Origin: Paenibacillus tyrphae
Lineage (GTDB): Bacteria > Bacillota > Bacilli > Paenibacillales > NBRC-103111
Length of the DNA stretch: 64,000 nucleotides
Direction of reading: 5' to 3'
Assembly: GCF_027925525.1 (NCBI RefSeq)
Contig: NZ_BSDJ01000007.1
Location: 124,001-188,000, forward strand
Part shown: piece by piece, positions 60,151 through 64,000 of the stretch
Layout: every line of letters begins with the position of its first letter
How positions within the stretch are numbered: position 1 is the stretch's first letter
Notes under the pieces: model-generated
The model's input: the letters and a program-made list of their open reading frames with translations, nothing else
Database searches by the model: none
What the model was told of the DNA's origin: nothing
Program-made: the position numbers and the translations under genes

Positions 60151-61137
60151 ATGTCAAACCGAAAATGGAATTTGGGACTTCTTCTCCTCTTTGCCGTCTT
60201 TGCTTGCCTGCTGCTGCAATTTGTGTTCTCTACCCTGCGCATTAGGGAACTGGTCCGGCCGCTCGAATCCGGTCCCCCGGACGGAGACCGCCCCCGCCAT
60301 ATCGTCCTGATCCCTCAGGAGCTGGATAACCCGTATTGGCGGTCTATCGAGCAAGGCGCCCGCGAGGCGGCCCGGGAGTACGGCATGGAGCTGGACTATA
60401 CCGGACCGTTCCGCATCAACCCGACCGAACAGTCCAGGCTGCTGGAAAAAGCGATCGCAGCCAAAGCCGATGCGATTCTGCTTCAGGGCATCGGCGACCC
60501 GCAGTACCGAGCACTGATCGACAAAGCGGCCGACCGCGGCATTCCCGTGATCGCCGTCGATACGGACGAGCCGGAAAGCCGGCGGTTGGCTTATGTCGGC
60601 ACGGACAGTACGGAAGCGGGAAAACGGATGGGCGAGCTTGTGGCGCAGGCGTCGGGAGGCTCGGGAACGATCGGCGTTCTGATCGGAAGCGAAGCGCCCA
60701 ATCAACGTCTGCGGCTCGAAGGCTTCCGTTCGGTAATCGGCCGTTATCCGAAGCTAGAAATCACCGAGGTGCGCTCGTCGAACATTTCGCGCCTGCAAGC
60801 GGCCGAGCAAGCGGCAGCCATGCTGAGCGCACAGCCCCGGACCGGCTATCTCGTCGGGTTCAGCGCCCTGGACGGCCCGGGAATGCTGGAAGCCGCAGGG
60901 CGCGTCCGGCCGCAAGGGCTGCGCATTTTCGCGTTCGATGACCTGCCGGAAACGACGGAAGGCATCCGGCAATGCAAGCTTGCCGCTACGATCGTCCAAC
61001 AGCCGCGTCAAATGGGCTTTGATGCCGTAGCGCTGCTGCACGATTATTTTCAAGGAAAAACGCCACAGCCGCAGCACTATACCGCTACGTCCGTGCTCGA
61101 CCGCAGCGCCTTGGGGATCGGGGGAAGCTGCCCGTGA
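60151..61137 (+). CDS. Membrane-anchored periplasmic-binding-type sugar sensor
   Basis: A 328-residue protein with an N-terminal helix (LGLLLLFAVFACLLLQFVF) without a lipobox, so it is probably membrane-anchored, and a Peripla_BP_4 fold: HIVLIPQELDNPYWRSIEQG, then AIAAKADAILLQGIGDPQYR, GIPVIAVDTDEPESRRLAYV. It overlaps the kinase start by four bases. As no permease follows, it should act as the ligand-sensing part of the kinase, as XylFII does for LytS in clostridia. The ligand is probably a sugar such as xylose or ribose. Confidence 0.85.
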   Translation: MSNRKWNLGLLLLFAVFACLLLQFVFSTLRIRELVRPLESGPPDGDRPRHIVLIPQELDNPYWRSIEQGAREAAREYGMELDYTGPFRINPTEQSRLLEKAIAAKADAILLQGIGDPQYRALIDKAADRGIPVIAVDTDEPESRRLAYVGTDSTEAGKRMGELVAQASGGSGTIGVLIGSEAPNQRLRLEGFRSVIGRYPKLEITEVRSSNISRLQAAEQAAAMLSAQPRTGYLVGFSALDGPGMLEAAGRVRPQGLRIFAFDDLPETTEGIRQCKLAATIVQQPRQMGFDAVALLHDYFQGKTPQPQHYTATSVLDRSALGIGGSCP

Positions 61138-62588
61138 CAATCCGTAAAAAGCTGCTGCTGTTTATTCCCCTGCTCGTGCTGCTTGTCAACTCGGTCACGT
61201 TCTTTTTATTCCAAAGCGGAAAAGTCGTGCAGCAAAGCTACGATCTGATGATGAACCGGATTCTGCTGTACAAGCAGTCCGCTCAGGCGGCGGAGGATCA
61301 TCTCAAAACGCTCTATGCGTATTTGCTGAACCCGGGCGAAGACCGGAAAACGGAACTCGACCGGGAGCGGACCAAGCTGCTGGAGCTGCGGGCTGCGCTC
61401 GCCGGGGTGAGCGGCGCGTCTCCCCATACGTCGGAGCTGACCGGCTACCTCCATCTGCTCGATACGCAGATGGAGCAGGCGCTCACCGCTCTGCCCGGCG
61501 CTGCCCCGGCCCGTTATGAGGAAGCGGAGACGACGACCCGGTTTATCCGCGAGGAAGAGCAGCATCTCGTCGATCTGGAGCTGAGCACGTATCAGCCGGT
61601 CTACAAGCAAATCCAGGCGGAAAACGACCGCATGAACCGGCTGGCCGCAGCCGTATTCGTCGTCAATACGCTGCTCAGCGTCGTGGTCGCGGTCTGGATT
61701 TCCCGCAGCGTTACGGGACCAGTCAACCGGCTGGTCGAGATGGCCGGGCAAATTTCCCGGGGAAATCTGAATCCGGAGCCTCCGCCGCTGCAATCGGAGG
61801 ATGAGCTGGGCATTTTATCGGATGCCTTCAAACGGATGCTGGCCGACCTCAAGCTTTTGATCGAGAAGGATAAAGAACGGCTGGAGATGGGCCGGCTGGT
61901 GAAGGAGCTGGAGCTTCAGGCGCTGCAAAGCCAGATTCATCCCCATTTTCTATTCAATACGCTCAATGCGCTTTCCAAGCTGGCGCTGCTGGAAGGCGCG
62001 GAGCGGACAAGCGACCTGATCGTGTCGATGTCGAACCTGCTGCGCTACAATTTGCGCAAGCTGGACCGGCCGGTGACGCTGCGTGAAGAGCTGGAGCACG
62101 TCCGGGAGTACGTGACGATCCAGAAGGCCCGCTTCCGCGACCGCTTCCGGTTCGAGACGGACATCGACGAGTCCGCGCTGCAGGAGCCCGTCCCGGCGCT
62201 GACGCTTCAGCCGATCGTGGAGAATGCGTTCGTGCACGGCATCGAACGGATGGAGCATGGCGCTGTGATCCGCCTGACGGTCCGCAGCGAGCCGGAGCAC
62301 GTGCGTCTGACCGTCTCGGACAACGGCCACGGCATGAGCGAGGAAGTCCGGCAAGCCTTGCTGAGACTGGAGGACGACAACGGCGCAAGACCCGAGCAAG
62401 GCGCGGCAAAAAAGGAATCCACCGGGCTCGGAACGCGCAACGTGTTCAAGCGGCTGCAGCTGTTTTTCGGGCGTAGCGATCTGGTAGACATCGATAGCAA
62501 ACCGGGAGAGGGAACGACGGTGACGATCCGGATTCCCCGCAGAAAGGAGGGCAAGACGGCGTATGTACCGGTTGATGATCGCAGATGA
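61134..62588 (+). CDS. YesM/LytS-type sensor histidine kinase
   Basis: A 484-residue kinase beginning at GTG 61134. Helix 1 (about 8-28), extracellular part about 30-178, helix 2 (LAAAVFVVNTLLSVVVAVWI), HAMP about 196-250, then the His kinase domain with SQIHPHFLFNTLNALSKLAL (His271 of PHFLFN is the probable phosphate acceptor). ATPase motifs VENAFVHGIE and GLGTRNVFKRLQ follow. Overlaps its partner regulator by 26 bases. Confidence 0.9.
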   Translation: MTIRKKLLLFIPLLVLLVNSVTFFLFQSGKVVQQSYDLMMNRILLYKQSAQAAEDHLKTLYAYLLNPGEDRKTELDRERTKLLELRAALAGVSGASPHTSELTGYLHLLDTQMEQALTALPGAAPARYEEAETTTRFIREEEQHLVDLELSTYQPVYKQIQAENDRMNRLAAAVFVVNTLLSVVVAVWISRSVTGPVNRLVEMAGQISRGNLNPEPPPLQSEDELGILSDAFKRMLADLKLLIEKDKERLEMGRLVKELELQALQSQIHPHFLFNTLNALSKLALLEGAERTSDLIVSMSNLLRYNLRKLDRPVTLREELEHVREYVTIQKARFRDRFRFETDIDESALQEPVPALTLQPIVENAFVHGIERMEHGAVIRLTVRSEPEHVRLTVSDNGHGMSEEVRQALLRLEDDNGARPEQGAAKKESTGLGTRNVFKRLQLFFGRSDLVDIDSKPGEGTTVTIRIPRRKEGKTAYVPVDDRR

Positions 62589-63909
62589 CGAAGCGCTGGA
62601 GCGCGAAGGGCTGGAATGGATCGTCCGGCGCGCGATGCCGGATACGTTCCGGGTCGTTCATGCCGAGAACGGACGGAGAGCCATTGAGCTGGCGGAGGAG
62701 CATCGTCCGCATATTATTTTGATGGATGTCAATATGCCCGGCATTCAGGGCTTGGCCGCTTTGCGCGAAATCAAAGAGCGGCTGCCCGACGCGAAGCTGG
62801 TCGTGGTCACGGCCTACGACTATTTTGCTTATGCCAAGGAAGCCTTGTCGCTCGGCGTAAAGGAATATATTGTGAAGCCGGCGAAGCGGGAGCAAATCGT
62901 CCGCATTTTGCAGCAGCTCGTGGAGGAACTGGAACGGGAGAAGCGCAAACGGACGGAAGAATTGGAGCTCCGGGACAAAATGTCTCAGCAGCTCCCTTTG
63001 ATGGAAAACGAGTTGGCCCTGATGTTCATGGTCGACCAAGTGCTGGACGCCGGTGCCGGGCAACTGTCCGAATGGCTCGGCTTCCCTCTTGATCAAGGCT
63101 GCGCGATGGTCGTCGCTTTTCCGGAGCTGGCTTTCATACCGGATAAGAAGAAAATTTACGACCTTATCCGCAGCTTCGTCAAGGCGCAGGGGGAGCCATG
63201 CATTGTGAGCTCGCTAATCGACCGCCACATAGCAATTTTCGTACGCAAGAAGCCGGAAGAAGCCTCGGAGGCCGCATGGAAGGACAAAATCAGGCGGTGC
63301 GGAGAAAAGCTGTGCGAATTAACCGAGCGGCAGCTCGAATTGGCGGTATCGGTCGGCATCGGGTCGGTCCATAAGGAAGCAGCAGGGCTACGCACCTCGT
63401 ATTTCGAGGCCGTTTTTGCCTCCACCTATTTCGAGCAGGGCGGCAAAGTATGCCTCTTCGACGAGCTGAAAGAAGACAAGACGGGTGTGCTCCAAGAGCC
63501 CGAAGCAAGGTCCGCCCACAGAGAAACGGCGCGGCAGTCGTACGTAATCTCGGCGCTGCAGCGCATTCGGGAGGAACGCGAGCGGCAGACGGTCACCGTC
63601 CTCGACAAAGCCAAGGGCTATATTCAAGAGCGGTTTGCCGAAGAGCTGTCGCTGGAGGAAGTGGCGGATTATGTCCACCTGAATCCCCACTATTTCAGTA
63701 AAATTTTCAAGCAGCAGGTGGGCGAGACGTTTATCGACTTTGTGACGAACCTGCGGATCGGCAGAGCCAAGGAGCTGATGGCCTCGACGGATTTAAGCCT
63801 GAAGGAAGTGTGCTTCGAGGTAGGGTATAAAGACCCAAACTATTTCAGCCGCGTGTTCAAAAAAGTGACCGGCGTGACGCCAACCGACTACCGGGGCCAA
63901 ACGAAATAA
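62563..63909 (+). CDS. YesN-type AraC response regulator
   Basis: A 448-residue regulator. The receiver domain has DDE at 8-10, Asp55 in IILMDVNMPG and Lys at about 105 in YIVKPAKR. The C-terminal AraC double helix-turn-helix reads LEEVADYVHLNPHYFSKIFK and LKEVCFEVGYKDPNYFSRVF. The middle region (about 130-340) is of unknown function. It should activate nearby sugar genes, probably just beyond the window's right edge. A terminator follows directly. Confidence 0.92.
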   Translation: MYRLMIADDEALEREGLEWIVRRAMPDTFRVVHAENGRRAIELAEEHRPHIILMDVNMPGIQGLAALREIKERLPDAKLVVVTAYDYFAYAKEALSLGVKEYIVKPAKREQIVRILQQLVEELEREKRKRTEELELRDKMSQQLPLMENELALMFMVDQVLDAGAGQLSEWLGFPLDQGCAMVVAFPELAFIPDKKKIYDLIRSFVKAQGEPCIVSSLIDRHIAIFVRKKPEEASEAAWKDKIRRCGEKLCELTERQLELAVSVGIGSVHKEAAGLRTSYFEAVFASTYFEQGGKVCLFDELKEDKTGVLQEPEARSAHRETARQSYVISALQRIREERERQTVTVLDKAKGYIQERFAEELSLEEVADYVHLNPHYFSKIFKQQVGETFIDFVTNLRIGRAKELMASTDLSLKEVCFEVGYKDPNYFSRVFKKVTGVTPTDYRGQTK

Positions 63910-63924
63910 ACGAATCATGCGGAT

Positions 63925-63958
63925 GTCCATGCTCTCTTAAGAAGGCATGGACTTTTTT
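63925..63958 (+). terminator. Terminator of the sensor operon
   Basis: GTCCATGC (63925-63932) pairs with GCATGGAC (63945-63952), followed by six T (63953-63958). Confidence 0.9.
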
Positions 63959-64000
63959 GCGTTCGGAGAACAAGAAAATGCTAGCCCGCGCCGGGCAGAT

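Noticed and set aside
1..64000. CRISPR arrays, tRNA and rRNA genes, transposases
   Set aside because: I read for regular short repeats, cloverleaf-like sequences and transposase motifs and saw none; the two structured repeats are too long and too few for a CRISPR array.

Overview
The window looks like a chromosomal segment of a spore-forming Paenibacillus-like Firmicute. The evidence is a tricistronic gerA-type germination operon, strong AGGAGG-type ribosome binding sites, a moderately high G+C content, a YesM/YesN-style two-component pair, many ABC and permease genes, and frequent TetR, MarR, GntR and PRD regulators. There are no rRNA or tRNA genes, no CRISPR array, no insertion sequence and no prophage. 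Most of the window is accessory metabolism and transport, arranged in short independent operons.

Layout. At 1-3000 are two membrane-anchored proteins of unknown role, followed by a phosphotransferase (3100-4128). At 4175-10341 is a P-type ATPase locus: a 1549-residue ATPase with an HMA-like domain, a degenerate first ATPase half and an active second half, surrounded by five very small proteins. A BrkB-like membrane protein and an HNH endonuclease follow. At 12516-16160, on the minus strand, is a compact candidate RiPP cluster: promoter, 24-codon leader ORF, EpiD-type flavoprotein decarboxylase, 42-residue precursor ending in Asn-Cys-Asn-Gly-Cys, radical SAM/SPASM maturase and MFS exporter. 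I could not match it to a described class, and it is the best candidate for a new system here. At 16258-20391 is the gerA-type operon, then MarR plus an MFS transporter with a visible promoter and operator. At 22699-26138 a dicarboxylate-type symporter diverges from an L-2-hydroxyglutarate oxidase and a FadR-type regulator, with three matching operator sites between them. Next come an APC permease, a MATE exporter, an EamA exporter and a secreted stalk-like protein. At 32335-38012 is an oligopeptide ABC operon, then an HD hydrolase, a winged-helix regulator and a UPF0756 membrane protein. At 41193-50887 is a polyol operon that combines a sugar ABC importer, two zinc polyol dehydrogenases, a PRD regulator (MtlR), a mannitol-type EIICBA and its own HPr. 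The rest is an FAD monooxygenase, a chemoreceptor, a second stalk-like protein, a serine hydrolase-TetR-hydrolase operon with a perfect palindrome, a 28-residue holin-like toxin gene, and a binding protein-kinase-regulator sugar sensing system.

Two copies of a roughly 200-nt structured repeat (12234-12491 and 22447-22638) lie between genes. Their stems show a compensatory base-pair change, and one copy carries an extra hairpin inserted inside it. Several small genes described here (54-residue protein at 4629, RiPP precursor at 15231, toxin at 59778) are short enough to be missed by routine calling. All functions are inferred from reading the sequence; no database search was run.
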